DNA of 54,586 nucleotides from SZUA-35 sp037969565 (GCA_037969565.1 JBBKXQ010000029.1:1-54586), one strand, 5' to 3'. Counted from the stretch's first letter, positions 43,288-52,028 are shown. A program made the numbers and translations. The notes: generated by a model from the sequence alone, not told the origin.

Positions 43288-43309
43288 CCATGACAGCGCC
43301 ATGACAGCG
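43288..43309 (+). promoter_or_regulatory. PhoP-like 11-base direct repeat upstream of the copB-like gene
   Basis: CCATGACAGCG is repeated exactly at 43288-43298 and 43299-43309, so TGACAGC recurs with a four-base gap. Phased direct repeats of this kind are targets of OmpR/PhoP-type regulators. A TACCTT -10-like hexamer is at 43317-43322, so the second copy overlaps the -35 region; the GTG start is at 43357. Confidence 0.5.
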
Positions 43310-43356
43310 CGTTCTTTACCTTTCGGATCATCGCCCGAACACGAAAGGCAGGATCC

Positions 43357-45417
43357 GTGAACATCGACCTGAAGCCAAGACTCGACGCTCGCCCGAAGCG
43401 AAGGTCCGCCGCCAACGAAGAGACGCACTCGACACACGAGGGACACGCCGGCCACGACAAACATGCCGGGCACGACCCAGAGATGTTCAGGAAGCGGTTC
43501 TGGCTGAGCCTGCTCCTCACGATCCCGCTCGTGTTCACCAGCGAGATGGTGATGGATTGGCTCGGCTACGAATTGTCGTTCACCGGTAGGGATTGGCTCG
43601 GACCGATCCTGGGTTCGGTCGTCTTCCTCTGGGGTGGTTGGCCATTCCTCACCGGCGGTATCAACGAGGTCCGGTCGCGAGCCCCGGGAATGATGTTGCT
43701 GATCTCGATGGCAATCATCGTCGCCTACGTCGCCTCGATGGCGACGAGCCTCGGACGCCTCGATCTCGAGTTCTGGTGGGAGCTCGCTGCGCTCGTGACC
43801 ATCATGCTGCTCGGGCACTGGCAGGAGATGAAAGCCATCGGCCGGGCTCGAGGCGCGCTGGCGGCACTGGCCGAACTACTTCCCGATGAGGCCGAGATCA
43901 TCGAAGGAGACGACACGCGGCACGTTCGGTTGTCCGAGCTGCACGTCGGTTCGGTTGTCCTCGTGCGTTCGGGGGGCCGTGTCCCTGCGGATGGCACGAT
44001 CGTGAGTGGTGACGCGGAACTCGACGAATCGATGATCACCGGGGAATCCAGGCCCGTCGCCAAAGGACCGGGCTCACCGGTCATCGCCGGCACCGTCAGC
44101 ACCGATTCTTCGATCCGACTTCGGGTCGACGCGGTCGGCGATGAGACCGCGCTGGCCGGCATTCAGCGCCTCGTGGCCGAGGCACAGATGGCGCGAAGTC
44201 GGGCGCAGGCCTTGGCCGACCGCTTCGCCGCGGTGCTGTTCTATGTTGCCTTGGCGGCCGGAATCATCACGTTCTTCGCCTGGTGGGCCTTCGGCACACT
44301 CGATCAGGCGATCGTGCACACCGTGACCGTCCTGGTCATCGCCTGCCCCCACGCCCTGGGGCTGGCGATCCCGCTGGTCATATCGCTCTCCACCGCCGTC
44401 GCAGCGCAGTCCGGCATTCTGGTGAAGGACCGTCTCGCGCTCGAGCGCATGAGGTCGGTCGATGCTGTCCTTTTCGACAAGACCGGGACCCTGACGCGGG
44501 GTGCGCACATCGTCACTGGGGTGGCCGCCATCACGGGCGTCACGGAGTCCGAAGTGATGCGGCTGGCGGCCGGAGTCGAATCCGACAGCGAACACCCACT
44601 TGCTCGCGCCATCGTCACCGCTGGTCGGACGAGAGGCGAGATCGCCCGGGCCACCGATTTCCGTTCCCTGACCGGTCGAGGGGTCGAAGCTCAGATCGCT
44701 GGGCACTCGCACGCCGTCGGCGGGCCCGCACTGCTCCGCGAACGAGGTGTTGCGGTTCCCCCGGAACTCATCGATCAGGCGAACGCTTGGTCGGTTCGAG
44801 GGGCGGCCGTTTTGTACCTCCTGCGGAGCAGCTCCGTCATCGGAGCATTCGCCCTCGAGGACGAAGTGCGAGCAGAGGCTCGACCCGCGGTCGACGCACT
44901 CACCCGGATGGGGGTCGAGGTCATCATGATCACCGGAGACTCGAAGTCGGTTGCCGAAGAAGTCGCCGGTGCTCTGAGCATCTCCCAGGTCTATGCCGAA
45001 GTACTCCCCGAGGACAAGGAGCAGGTGGTGATCGACCTGCAACGGAAAGGCCTATCGGTGGCGATGGTGGGCGACGGGGTCAATGACGCGCCGGCTCTGG
45101 CCCGGGCCGACGTGGGCATCGCCATCGGTGCCGGTACGGATGTTGCCATCGAGTCGGCCGGCGTGGTGCTCGCCTCGAGTGACCCTCGCAGAGTTGCGTC
45201 GGTGATCACGCTGTCGCGGCGTAGCTACCGCAAGATGATTCAGAATCTGGCCTGGGCCGCCGGCTACAACATCATCGCCATCCCCGTGGCCGCCGGAGCC
45301 TTTGCGTGGGCCGGCATCACGTTGGGCCCAGCGGTGGCGGCAATCCTGATGAGCGGTTCCACAATCGTGGTCGCTGCGAACGCCCAGCTGCTACGACGAG
45401 TCGATCTCGGCTCGTGA
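43357..45417 (+). CDS. copB: Heavy-metal P1B-type ATPase, CopB group (CPH motif)
   Basis: 686 residues. A His-rich N-terminus (HSTHEGHAGHDKHAGHD, 24-40) replaces the usual CxxC domains. Eight spans; transmembrane metal motif CPH (330-332), phosphorylated Asp374 in DKTGT, TGES (228-231), an HP motif (SEHPLARA) and the hinge VGDGVNDAPAL. The CPH motif plus His-rich tail define P1B-3 (CopB) pumps, which export copper, or silver, from the cytosol. GTG start at 43357 after AAGGCAGGATCC. Probably induced by a response regulator through the repeat at 43288-43309. The call is firm for family; the metal is inferred. Confidence 0.94.
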   Translation: MNIDLKPRLDARPKRRSAANEETHSTHEGHAGHDKHAGHDPEMFRKRFWLSLLLTIPLVFTSEMVMDWLGYELSFTGRDWLGPILGSVVFLWGGWPFLTGGINEVRSRAPGMMLLISMAIIVAYVASMATSLGRLDLEFWWELAALVTIMLLGHWQEMKAIGRARGALAALAELLPDEAEIIEGDDTRHVRLSELHVGSVVLVRSGGRVPADGTIVSGDAELDESMITGESRPVAKGPGSPVIAGTVSTDSSIRLRVDAVGDETALAGIQRLVAEAQMARSRAQALADRFAAVLFYVALAAGIITFFAWWAFGTLDQAIVHTVTVLVIACPHALGLAIPLVISLSTAVAAQSGILVKDRLALERMRSVDAVLFDKTGTLTRGAHIVTGVAAITGVTESEVMRLAAGVESDSEHPLARAIVTAGRTRGEIARATDFRSLTGRGVEAQIAGHSHAVGGPALLRERGVAVPPELIDQANAWSVRGAAVLYLLRSSSVIGAFALEDEVRAEARPAVDALTRMGVEVIMITGDSKSVAEEVAGALSISQVYAEVLPEDKEQVVIDLQRKGLSVAMVGDGVNDAPALARADVGIAIGAGTDVAIESAGVVLASSDPRRVASVITLSRRSYRKMIQNLAWAAGYNIIAIPVAAGAFAWAGITLGPAVAAILMSGSTIVVAANAQLLRRVDLGS

Positions 45418-45423
45418 GCCGAG
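45406..45423. terminator. Palindromic hairpin at the copB-like stop
   Basis: CTCGGCTC-GT-GAGCCGAG overlaps the stop codon of the CopB gene and faces the convergent SRPBCC gene. The loop is very tight and no T-run follows, so it is a weak bidirectional terminator candidate. Confidence 0.35.
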
Positions 45424-45440
45424 CGACGAGTTGGGATGAG

Positions 45441-45890
45441 TCAGCCCTTCGCGGCCAATGAATGCTCGGCCGAGCGGGCGAGCGCCGTGGCGAGGTCGCC
45501 CAGAACCTTTCCCAGAAGCAGCCGCATCAATGGGCCCACCAAGGGCAGCGAGTTCGAGAACTCGGAGTGCCAGGTGATGCGAGTACCAGCCTCCAGAGGG
45601 GTCAGAACCACATCGGCCCGATAGTTCTTGATCGGGAGTGGACCGCGGTAGCCATAGGACAACCGGGTGGGTGGATCGAAGGTCAGGACCGTGTCGACCG
45701 ACCGGAACGGGCCAGACCGAAATGCCCGTTGGGCTCCCACGCCGTGAGGGGCCGGAACGCCCACCACGGCGTAGCTCGACTCGTTGAACGACGACCACGT
45801 TGCCCAGGTGGTCACGTCAGCGAGGAGCGCCCAGACGGCTTCGACCGGCGCCATTGAATCCACTTCCTTGTGCACGTTGAAACGAGGCAT
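45441..45890 (-). CDS. SRPBCC (START-like) family protein
   Basis: 149 residues from ATG 45890 with AAAGG upstream. The fold shows the family order: FNVHKEVDSMAPVEAVWALLADVTTWATWSSFNESS, then VDTVLTFDPPTRLSYGYRGPLPIKNYRADVVLTPLEAGTRITWHSEF and a long C-terminal helix (LLLGKVLGDLATALARSAEHSLAAKG). Such proteins bind lipids or other hydrophobic ligands. Function unassigned. Convergent with copB-like and divergent from hemerythrin. Confidence 0.85.
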   Translation of the reverse strand: MPRFNVHKEVDSMAPVEAVWALLADVTTWATWSSFNESSYAVVGVPAPHGVGAQRAFRSGPFRSVDTVLTFDPPTRLSYGYRGPLPIKNYRADVVLTPLEAGTRITWHSEFSNSLPLVGPLMRLLLGKVLGDLATALARSAEHSLAAKG

Positions 45891-46133
45891 CACAAAACGA
45901 CCTTTCCGGGTTGACTGTTGTTGCTCAGCGTGGCCGGATGGGCTGGCGATCGCCTGGCACCGACCTGTCATGGCGATCGGCCATCGATCGGCCCGTTCGG
46001 CGATCCTCTGCTCGTGGGAGGCCCAGCGGAGCGTGGCCGTTCTGGAGCGAGTTTTGTTTAGCTCCGCAGTGGTCGGGGTAGGCGTTGCGGACACCGAATC
46101 CACTTGACTCGACGACAGAAACAGAGGCTTGTC

Positions 46134-46565
46134 ATGAATGCCATTGATTTGCTCATCTCGGATCACGAGACCGTCCGCGGACTGTTCGCAGATTTCAAAT
46201 CAGCCGCGGAGAAGGACGACTTCGAAGGAATGAAATCGGCCCAGAAGAAGATCTTCGCTGAGCTCGAGGTTCACACTCGGATCGAAGAGGAGATCTTCTA
46301 TCCCGCCGTACGCAACACCGGTGTCGATGAACTCGTCGATGCCGTCGCCGAGAGCAATCAGGAACATCATGTGGTCGACCTGCTGATGCGCGAGGTTGTC
46401 AAGTTGTCCGATCAGGAGGTCTTCAAGGCGAAGATGACCGTGCTGATCGAGAACGTCGAGCACCACGCTGATGAGGAGGAGTCAGACATGTTCCCCGAGG
46501 TCAAGAAGCAGTTGAGTGCCGAGGAACTGGATGCGCTCGGGGCTCGGTTGGAAGCGGCCAAGTAG
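46134..46565 (+). CDS. Hemerythrin HHE cation-binding protein
   Basis: 143 residues, all-helical, with di-iron type ligands: His11 (ISDHETVRGLF), His47 and Glu51 (VHTRIEEEIFYP), the QEHHVVDLL helix and EHHADEEESDMFP near the end. HHE proteins bind O2, NO or iron and help with oxidative or nitrosative stress. ATG 46134 has AGAGG upstream. A soluble cytoplasmic protein. It stands next to the CopB/SRPBCC genes in a possibly stress-related stretch. Confidence 0.92.
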   Translation: MNAIDLLISDHETVRGLFADFKSAAEKDDFEGMKSAQKKIFAELEVHTRIEEEIFYPAVRNTGVDELVDAVAESNQEHHVVDLLMREVVKLSDQEVFKAKMTVLIENVEHHADEEESDMFPEVKKQLSAEELDALGARLEAAK

Positions 46566-46578
46566 TTCGACGCGAGCC

Positions 46579-46612
46579 TGAGGGTCAGCGTTGACCGGTT
46601 CGGTCACCCTCA
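46579..46612. terminator. Nested hairpin between hemerythrin and the MFS pseudogene
   Basis: Outer arms TGAGGGT (46579-46585) and ACCCTCA (46606-46612) enclose GACCG-GTT-CGGTC (46593-46605). The genes converge here (hemerythrin stop 46565, MFS stop 46585). A fitting place for a bidirectional terminator; no T-run is present. Confidence 0.45.
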
Positions 46613-47540
46613 ACTTGATCCGGCGTCGATTGCTCGGCTGCATGCTCGCGTGAGGGGCGATAGGTGATCGCGACGAAGACTGCGGCTGTGGCCGTCAAGG
46701 CCGCCGCGACCCAACAGGCGATGTTGAACGCATCGGTGAAGGCAAGGTCGGCGCGGGCGACGAGTTCGTCGGCCGAAGGGCCGAGCCGGCGGGCGATCTG
46801 GGCCACCGCTCCGACCGACTGTTTGGCCGCGTTGACCTCGTCGGCACCAAGATCGAGGCCGTTGAGGTCGAGGCCCGATCGGTAGGAAGTGTTGACGATG
46901 CTGCCCAGAACTGCGATCCCCAACGCTCCTCCGAGTTCGCGCGTCGTGTCGTTGACGGCGGAGCCCACCCCCGCCTTTGCACTGGGCACGGCGCTCATGA
47001 TGCTCCCTGTGGCCGGTGCGGTGGTGAAGCCTATTCCCGCTCCGAGCAGGACGAACGCCGCAGCCAGGACGACGAATGGTGTGGTCGGACCGACTTGGGC
47101 GAGGATGACGAAACCTGACGACACCAGACGAACCCGAGGCCGATGATCCGGCCCGTGCCGAACCGGTCGGCGGCGTCCGAACTCCGGGGAGCGACGATCA
47201 CCATTGCCACGGCCAGGGGCAGCGTGGAGGCGCCGGCCAGAAGGGGCGAATAGCCCCGGACGAACTGGAGATACAGGGTGTTGAGAAAGAAGAACCCGAA
47301 CATCGCGAAGAACGCCGTGGTGATCACAGCGCTGCCAGTGCGGAATCGAAGATCGCCGAACAGTTCCCGAACCCGGCCACCACCAACGGCGCTGACCAGT
47401 GCGACGTTCAACCCTGACACCGACATCACCACCACGGTCAGCGACAAGCACATCACTCCGAGCAGCGTCCAACGACGAGCGTGAACCCCCGGATCCTCGT
47501 GTAACGGGCGATCGGTCGACACGGTCGAATCATCGGTCAC
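46585..47540 (-). pseudogene. DHA2-type MFS exporter, internal deletion plus frameshift
   Basis: The N-terminus (GTG 47540) reads MTDDSTVSTD then span 1 (LLGVMCLSLTVVVMSVSGLNVAL), and jumps directly to the second-half segment RELFGDLRFRTGSAVITTAFFAMFGFFFLNTLYLQFVRGYSPLLAGASTLP. Spans 2 to about 7, roughly 200 residues, are missing. At about 47127 the frame slips by one base (GLGFVW, then VSSGFVILAQVGPTTP in the next frame), after which the family sequence continues to 46585. Only about 318 of the usual 500 or more codons remain, so it cannot work as an exporter. Its MerR-type promoter is intact. Confidence 0.88.
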
Positions 47541-47546
47541 ATCGGC

Positions 47547-47577
47547 AACCTAGAACTTGAAGTCTGGTTGAAGTCAA
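47547..47577 (-). promoter_or_regulatory. MerR-type long-spacer promoter of the MFS pseudogene
   Basis: On the minus strand TTGACT (-35, 47572-47577) and TAGGTT (-10, 47547-47552) are 19 bases apart, the long spacing characteristic of MerR/SoxR-activated promoters. The spacer holds ACTTCAA repeats, including the odd palindrome ACTTCAAGT; TTGAAGTC recurs at 47557 and 47568. The -10 ends six bases before the GTG, so the mRNA would be leaderless. No merR gene is visible nearby. Confidence 0.7.
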
Positions 47578-47740
47578 ACAAGCGGACCGGACTTCGATCG
47601 AACGCGCGGCCGTCTGCCCCGAACCGACGAACCGTCCGAATCCCATTTCAATTGCTGGTCTCGGTAGGTGCGAAATACATCTATCGATGCATCGGGGCTT
47701 CGTGAGTACAGTCGGTCGACCTACCCCGGAGGGCTCTACG

Positions 47741-49453
47741 ATGCGCCAGCAAGTCTTGCAAGTGACCGCTTTGCTAGTGGTGATCATGCTGGTCGCAGCG
47801 TCGTGTTCATCCGACGATGCTGCCCTCGACGACAACTCCGCCGGCGACTCGACGTCAACAACGGCTGCAACCGACACCACGTCGGCCCCGACCGAAACAA
47901 CTGCGGACCCCGACACCGACAATGCAGCCGGCGGCGGCACGTTGGTCGTGGCGATCTCGGAGGACCCGGGCCAATACAACCCGGCGCTCACGACAAGTGG
48001 GTCGGTTCACACGGCATCTGAGTTGATGTTCAACGGGCTGCTCGCCTACGACGATCAATATGCCCCGCAACCCGACCTCGCTCTCGATTGGGAGATCGAA
48101 GAAGACGGAGCGCTGTATCGCTTCAACCTCCGAGACAACGTCGTCTGGCACGACGGCACGCCGTTCACCTCAGCCGATGTGAAGTACACGTTCGAGAACG
48201 TGCTCACCGAGTTCCATTCCCGCACGAAGGCCTCGGTCGGGTCGGTGCTCGTTTCCGTCGACACTCCCGATGAAACCACCGTCGAATTCCGGTTCAGCGA
48301 ACCGTATGCCCCCTTCCTCCAGCAACTGGACGTCACCGAAGCTCCGATCCTGCCAGCCCACATCTACGAAGGAACCGACATCGAGGCGAATCCAGCCAAC
48401 CTCGAGCCGGTCGGCACTGGGCCGTTCATGTTCGCTTCTCGGTCCGCTGACGAGGAGATCGTGCTGTCGAAGAACCCGAACTACTTCAAAGAAGGTCTGC
48501 CGATCCTCGACGAAGTCGTGATGCGTGTGATCCCCGATGAGGGCAGCCAAGTGCTCGCGCTCGAATCAGGCGAGGTGGATTGGCTGTGGGGTGTGCCGGG
48601 CCCCGACCTCGAACGGTTACGCAAAGACGACCAGTTCGGCACGCTCGACACGCTGGTGAACCCTGGCGGCGCCAACTGCATCATGACCGTGAGTTTCAAC
48701 CTCGATCGGCCGATCTTCAACGATGTCCGTGTGCGTCGTGCAGTGGCCCACGCGCTCGACCGCGAGGCGTTTGTGGAACGGGTTGCATTCGGTCAGGGCA
48801 ATGCAGCCACTGCGCCGATCTCGAGTGGTATCCCGACGGCATACGCCTCGGGCCTCGAGCTTCCCGACTTCGACCCCGAAGAGGCTGGGCGGCTCCTCGA
48901 CGAAGTCGGGTGGGTGCGCGATGGCGAGGGTGTACGAAACGCCGACGGCGTCGAGGGAATCGAAGACGGCACGCCGCTCACGTTTGGTGTGCATCTGTTC
49001 CCCAACTTCGCGCCATACGGAGAGCTGATGAAGGCGCTGCTGATCGACATCGGAGTCGATCTCGAGATCAACGCCCTGGAACGGGCAACGATGGTCGAGC
49101 AGGTCTTCACCGAGCGCAACTTCGACACCAACATCATCAGCTTCTGCAACGGAACCGATCCCGAGGTCGGGGTTCGACGGATGTACATCTCGAGCAACAT
49201 CGCTCCGGTTCCTTTCTCGAACAGCTCTGGTTATGTCAACCCCAATGTCGACGCGCTGTTCGACGAAGCCCGGAACACGGTTGATCCGGCTGCCCGTAAG
49301 GCGGTGTATCGAACGCTCCAGGAAATCCTGGTCGAGGAGCTGCCGTACTTCTGGCTGGTCGAAACCACATCGACTCGAATCTTCACGAGCGACTGCTCGG
49401 GTTTCCGAGCCTTTGGTCACTTCGCGGAAGCGGCGAGCTGTAACCGAGAGTGA
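47741..49453 (+). CDS. ABC importer substrate-binding lipoprotein, family 5
   Basis: 570 residues from ATG 47741 (GGAGG nine bases upstream). Signal peptide LLVVIMLVAASC with Cys22, a Thr/Ala/Asp linker, then the SBP_bac_5 fold: PDLALDWEIEEDGALYRFNLRDNVVWHDGTPFTSADVKYTFENVL and EPVGTGPFMFASRSADEEIVLSKNPNYFKEGLPILDEVV. It differs clearly from the binding protein at 16322 and probably serves another substrate. GTGA overlap with the permease gene downstream. Confidence 0.93.
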   Translation: MRQQVLQVTALLVVIMLVAASCSSDDAALDDNSAGDSTSTTAATDTTSAPTETTADPDTDNAAGGGTLVVAISEDPGQYNPALTTSGSVHTASELMFNGLLAYDDQYAPQPDLALDWEIEEDGALYRFNLRDNVVWHDGTPFTSADVKYTFENVLTEFHSRTKASVGSVLVSVDTPDETTVEFRFSEPYAPFLQQLDVTEAPILPAHIYEGTDIEANPANLEPVGTGPFMFASRSADEEIVLSKNPNYFKEGLPILDEVVMRVIPDEGSQVLALESGEVDWLWGVPGPDLERLRKDDQFGTLDTLVNPGGANCIMTVSFNLDRPIFNDVRVRRAVAHALDREAFVERVAFGQGNAATAPISSGIPTAYASGLELPDFDPEEAGRLLDEVGWVRDGEGVRNADGVEGIEDGTPLTFGVHLFPNFAPYGELMKALLIDIGVDLEINALERATMVEQVFTERNFDTNIISFCNGTDPEVGVRRMYISSNIAPVPFSNSSGYVNPNVDALFDEARNTVDPAARKAVYRTLQEILVEELPYFWLVETTSTRIFTSDCSGFRAFGHFAEAASCNRE

Positions 49454-50415
49454 CACGGCGCTACATCCTCGGCCGGCTGTGGCAGACGGTGCCGATGTTG
49501 CTGGGCGTCGTCGTCGTCGGATTTCTCCTGGTGCACATCGCGCCAGGAGACCCGATCCTGGCCTTGGCCGGCGAGAACGGTGACGAGGCGTACTACGCCG
49601 CGATGAGAGAACGATTCGGTCTGGATCAGCCACTCACCAGGCAGCTGTGGACGTACATCTCACGCCTGGCCCGTGGCGATCTGGGAACATCTGCCATTCA
49701 AAAGCAGCCGGTGTCGGCGGTGATTTTCGATCGGCTTCCCAACACGTTGCTGCTTGCGGGCACAGCGCTGGTGCTGTCAACGACCATCGGCATTCTCGCC
49801 GGGGTTCTGGCCGCGTCGAAGAGCGGTGCATTGCGAGATCGGGCGGTCTCGACAAGCACCCTGCTGTTGTACGCCGTTCCGGTCTTCTGGCTCGGCCAGC
49901 TCACCATTCTCTGGTTCGGGCTTCGGTGGGGTTGGTTCCCGGTTCAGGGCCGTACCGACGCCAGAAGCAACTCCACCGGGCTCGCACATTTCCTCGATGT
50001 TGCCCACCATCTGGCGCTACCGGCGTTGGTCCTTGCCTCACAACAGATCGCGGTCGTGGCCCGGCTCACCCGGACGGCGCTCATCGATCAGTTGGAGGCC
50101 CCGCACATCGACGCGGCTCGGTCGCGCGGCCTTCCGGACGCCACCATCCTGTTTCGGCATGCCCTCCCGGCTGCGTTGCTTCCGGTCGTGACCGTGATCG
50201 GCAATCGAGTCGGCCATCTCGTTTCAGGAGCCGTGGTCGTCGAGATCGTCTTTGGTTGGCCAGGCATCGGTCGCCTCCTCGTGGCAGCAACAACCGACCG
50301 AGACATCCCCGTCCTCTTGGGACTCTTCGTTCTGATCGGTTTTGCTGTCCTCATCGCGAACCTGATCACCGACATCAGCTACCGCTGGCTCGACCCCCGC
50401 ATCAGGATCGGTTGA
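49450..50415 (+). CDS. Peptide-type ABC importer permease, DppB type
   Basis: 321 residues, six spans. First-span signature RRYILGRLWQTVPMLLGVVVVGFLLVHIAPGDPILALAG, then ERFGLDQPLTRQLWTYISRLARGDLGTS and the EAA loop APHIDAARSRGLPDATILFRHALPA. GTG 49450 overlaps the binding-protein stop by four bases. Pairs with the DppC-type gene next. Confidence 0.92.
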   Translation: MTRRYILGRLWQTVPMLLGVVVVGFLLVHIAPGDPILALAGENGDEAYYAAMRERFGLDQPLTRQLWTYISRLARGDLGTSAIQKQPVSAVIFDRLPNTLLLAGTALVLSTTIGILAGVLAASKSGALRDRAVSTSTLLLYAVPVFWLGQLTILWFGLRWGWFPVQGRTDARSNSTGLAHFLDVAHHLALPALVLASQQIAVVARLTRTALIDQLEAPHIDAARSRGLPDATILFRHALPAALLPVVTVIGNRVGHLVSGAVVVEIVFGWPGIGRLLVAATTDRDIPVLLGLFVLIGFAVLIANLITDISYRWLDPRIRIG

Positions 50416-50419
50416 GCAC

Positions 50420-51238
50420 TTGATCCGGCGCGTCTCTCGACATGGCGTGTTGACCATCGGCCTTCTCATGATGTCGCTGGTCATCGCGGGCGCCCTCTTC
50501 GCTCCCCTGATCGCTCCGTACGACCCGTTCGTGCTGGCGGGACCACCACTGGCCTCGCCGTCACGGGCTCACTTGATGGGGACAGACTCGCTGGGACGGG
50601 ACCTGTTCAGTGCTGTGGTGTACGGGGCTCGCACCTCATTACTCGTCAGCATCGGTGCTGCGTTTCCCGCGGCTCTCATCGGACTGTTCGTTGGTATGAC
50701 CGCCGGGTATGCGGGTGGCTGGCTCGACAATGTGCTGATGCGAGTAACCGAGTTCGTGCAGATCATCCCTCGCTTCTTCCTGGCGATCGTCGTGTTGGCG
50801 ATCTTCGGGGACGGCTATCGGAATCTCGTGATCGTTCTCGCTGTTTCGTCATGGCCCGTGATCGGTCGAGCCATCCGCGCTCAGACGCTTGTCGTGCGCG
50901 AACTGCGTCATGTGGAAGCAGCGCGAGCGATCGGAGCGAGAGCCCGCTGGATCGTCATGCGTGAGATCCTGCCATCGATGTGGTCCATCCTCACCGTCAT
51001 GACGGGCCTGCTCCTGGCCGACGTCATTCTGATCGAGGCGAGCCTGAGCTTTCTCGGACTCGGCGACCCGAATCGAGCGAGCTGGGGTCGTCTGGCGGCC
51101 GACGCCCAGCAATACCTCCGAGTGGCCTGGTGGCTCGCCTTCTTCCCCGGAGCGGCAATCGTGATCGCAGTCATCGGGGTGAACCTCGTCGTCGACGCTT
51201 GGAGCCAGAGCAAGAACCGGATCAAACCAGCGCGCTAG
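50420..51238 (+). CDS. Peptide-type ABC importer permease, DppC type
   Basis: 272 residues, six spans: GVLTIGLLMMSLVIAGALFAPLIAPYDPFVLAGPP, GTDSLGRDLFSAVVYGARTSLLVS and the EAA loop LRHVEAARAIGARARWIVMREILPS. TTG 50420 is used as start, four bases after the DppB stop; a GTG nine codons in is an alternative. No DppD/DppF ATPase follows: the next gene points the other way. The importer must borrow ATPases, possibly those at 12256-14311. Confidence 0.91.
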   Translation: MIRRVSRHGVLTIGLLMMSLVIAGALFAPLIAPYDPFVLAGPPLASPSRAHLMGTDSLGRDLFSAVVYGARTSLLVSIGAAFPAALIGLFVGMTAGYAGGWLDNVLMRVTEFVQIIPRFFLAIVVLAIFGDGYRNLVIVLAVSSWPVIGRAIRAQTLVVRELRHVEAARAIGARARWIVMREILPSMWSILTVMTGLLLADVILIEASLSFLGLGDPNRASWGRLAADAQQYLRVAWWLAFFPGAAIVIAVIGVNLVVDAWSQSKNRIKPAR

Positions 51239-51256
51239 CAGCACGCAAAGAGTCGT

Positions 51257-51523
51257 TCAGTACGGATCACGACCCACGAAGGCGATCAGCTTGGCTTGCC
51301 GGTCGGCGTCGTCGGGCACGTCGATTCGTGGCCCATATTGTCCGGAGCTTCGCAGTATCGAATCCATCGGTTCCATCCCCTCGAACATTCGAGTGACCTC
51401 GTCGGGTCGCGCTACCCATCCCTCGTACGGCGAGGGGTTGTCCCAGGCCCCCACCGGCACCGCTTGGACACGGCGATCGAATCCATCGGCGATCCGAGTG
51501 AAGCGTTCGGCAAATTGACTCAT
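51257..51523 (-). pseudogene. TIGR03086-like (DinB/mycothiol-related) protein with in-frame internal deletion
   Basis: 88 residues from ATG 51523 (AAAGAGGT upstream). The N-terminus AERFTRIADGFDRRVQAVPVGAWDNPSPYEGWVAR is the normal family start, and PDEVTRMFEGMEPMDSILRSSGQYGPRIDVPDDADRQAKLIAFVGRDP is its normal end. Known members are about 180-200 residues; the middle, which holds the metal-site histidines of the DinB bundle, is gone without breaking the frame. Translation is possible, but the fold cannot form as usual. It follows the AHSA1-like gene by 35 bases in one unit. Confidence 0.75.
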
Positions 51524-51558
51524 GTGTTCGACCTCTTTCGATGAGCAGTTCTGGGGAA

Positions 51559-52028
51559 CTATTTGTTGTTGTCTTGGTACATCAGGGAACCGGGGGTGGT
51601 GAGGAGTTCTCCGGTTTCGAGCCATGTCTTGAGACCGGAAAGGATCATCGGCCAACCGCCGTAGAGCTGATCGTTGGCGCCTTCGCGAAGCTGGTCTTGC
51701 GTGACCGTGAGCCGGCACGAGTCGCCGACCGGCTCGATCTCCCAGGTGACTCGGCTGGTGCCTTCGGCGATGACTTCGGGATCCCACAGCGCCCGCATGG
51801 TCTGGACCAACTTCTTGGGTGGATCGACCTCGAGGTTCTCACCGTCGCCCAGCGGCCCGTCGCCGTTCGGATGCTGCATCTCGAAAGCGAGCCGGGTTCC
51901 CAGCTCGATTCGACCCGTGCGCCGAAGTTGTACTTGGCCCGGATCTCCGGATTGGTGATTGCCTCCCAGAGACGCTCGGGTGTGGTGCGGATGTAAATCT
52001 CGAAAACCTTCTCCATCGTGTTCTCCAT
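51559..52028 (-). pseudogene. AHSA1-type SRPBCC protein, frameshifted
   Basis: From ATG 52028 (GGAGACAGAA upstream) it reads MEKVFEIYIRTTPERLWEAITNPEIRAKYNFGARVESSWEPGS, then the same family continues one base out of frame as FEMQHPNGDGPLGDGENLEVDPPKKLVQTMRALWDPEVIAEGTSRVTWEIEPVGDSCRLTVTQDQL to 51559. The slip is near 51905, where one base seems missing between GGCTCG and TTCGAGATG. The total span (about 156 codons) equals an intact AHSA1 protein, so a single-base error or mutation explains it. Confidence 0.85.
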
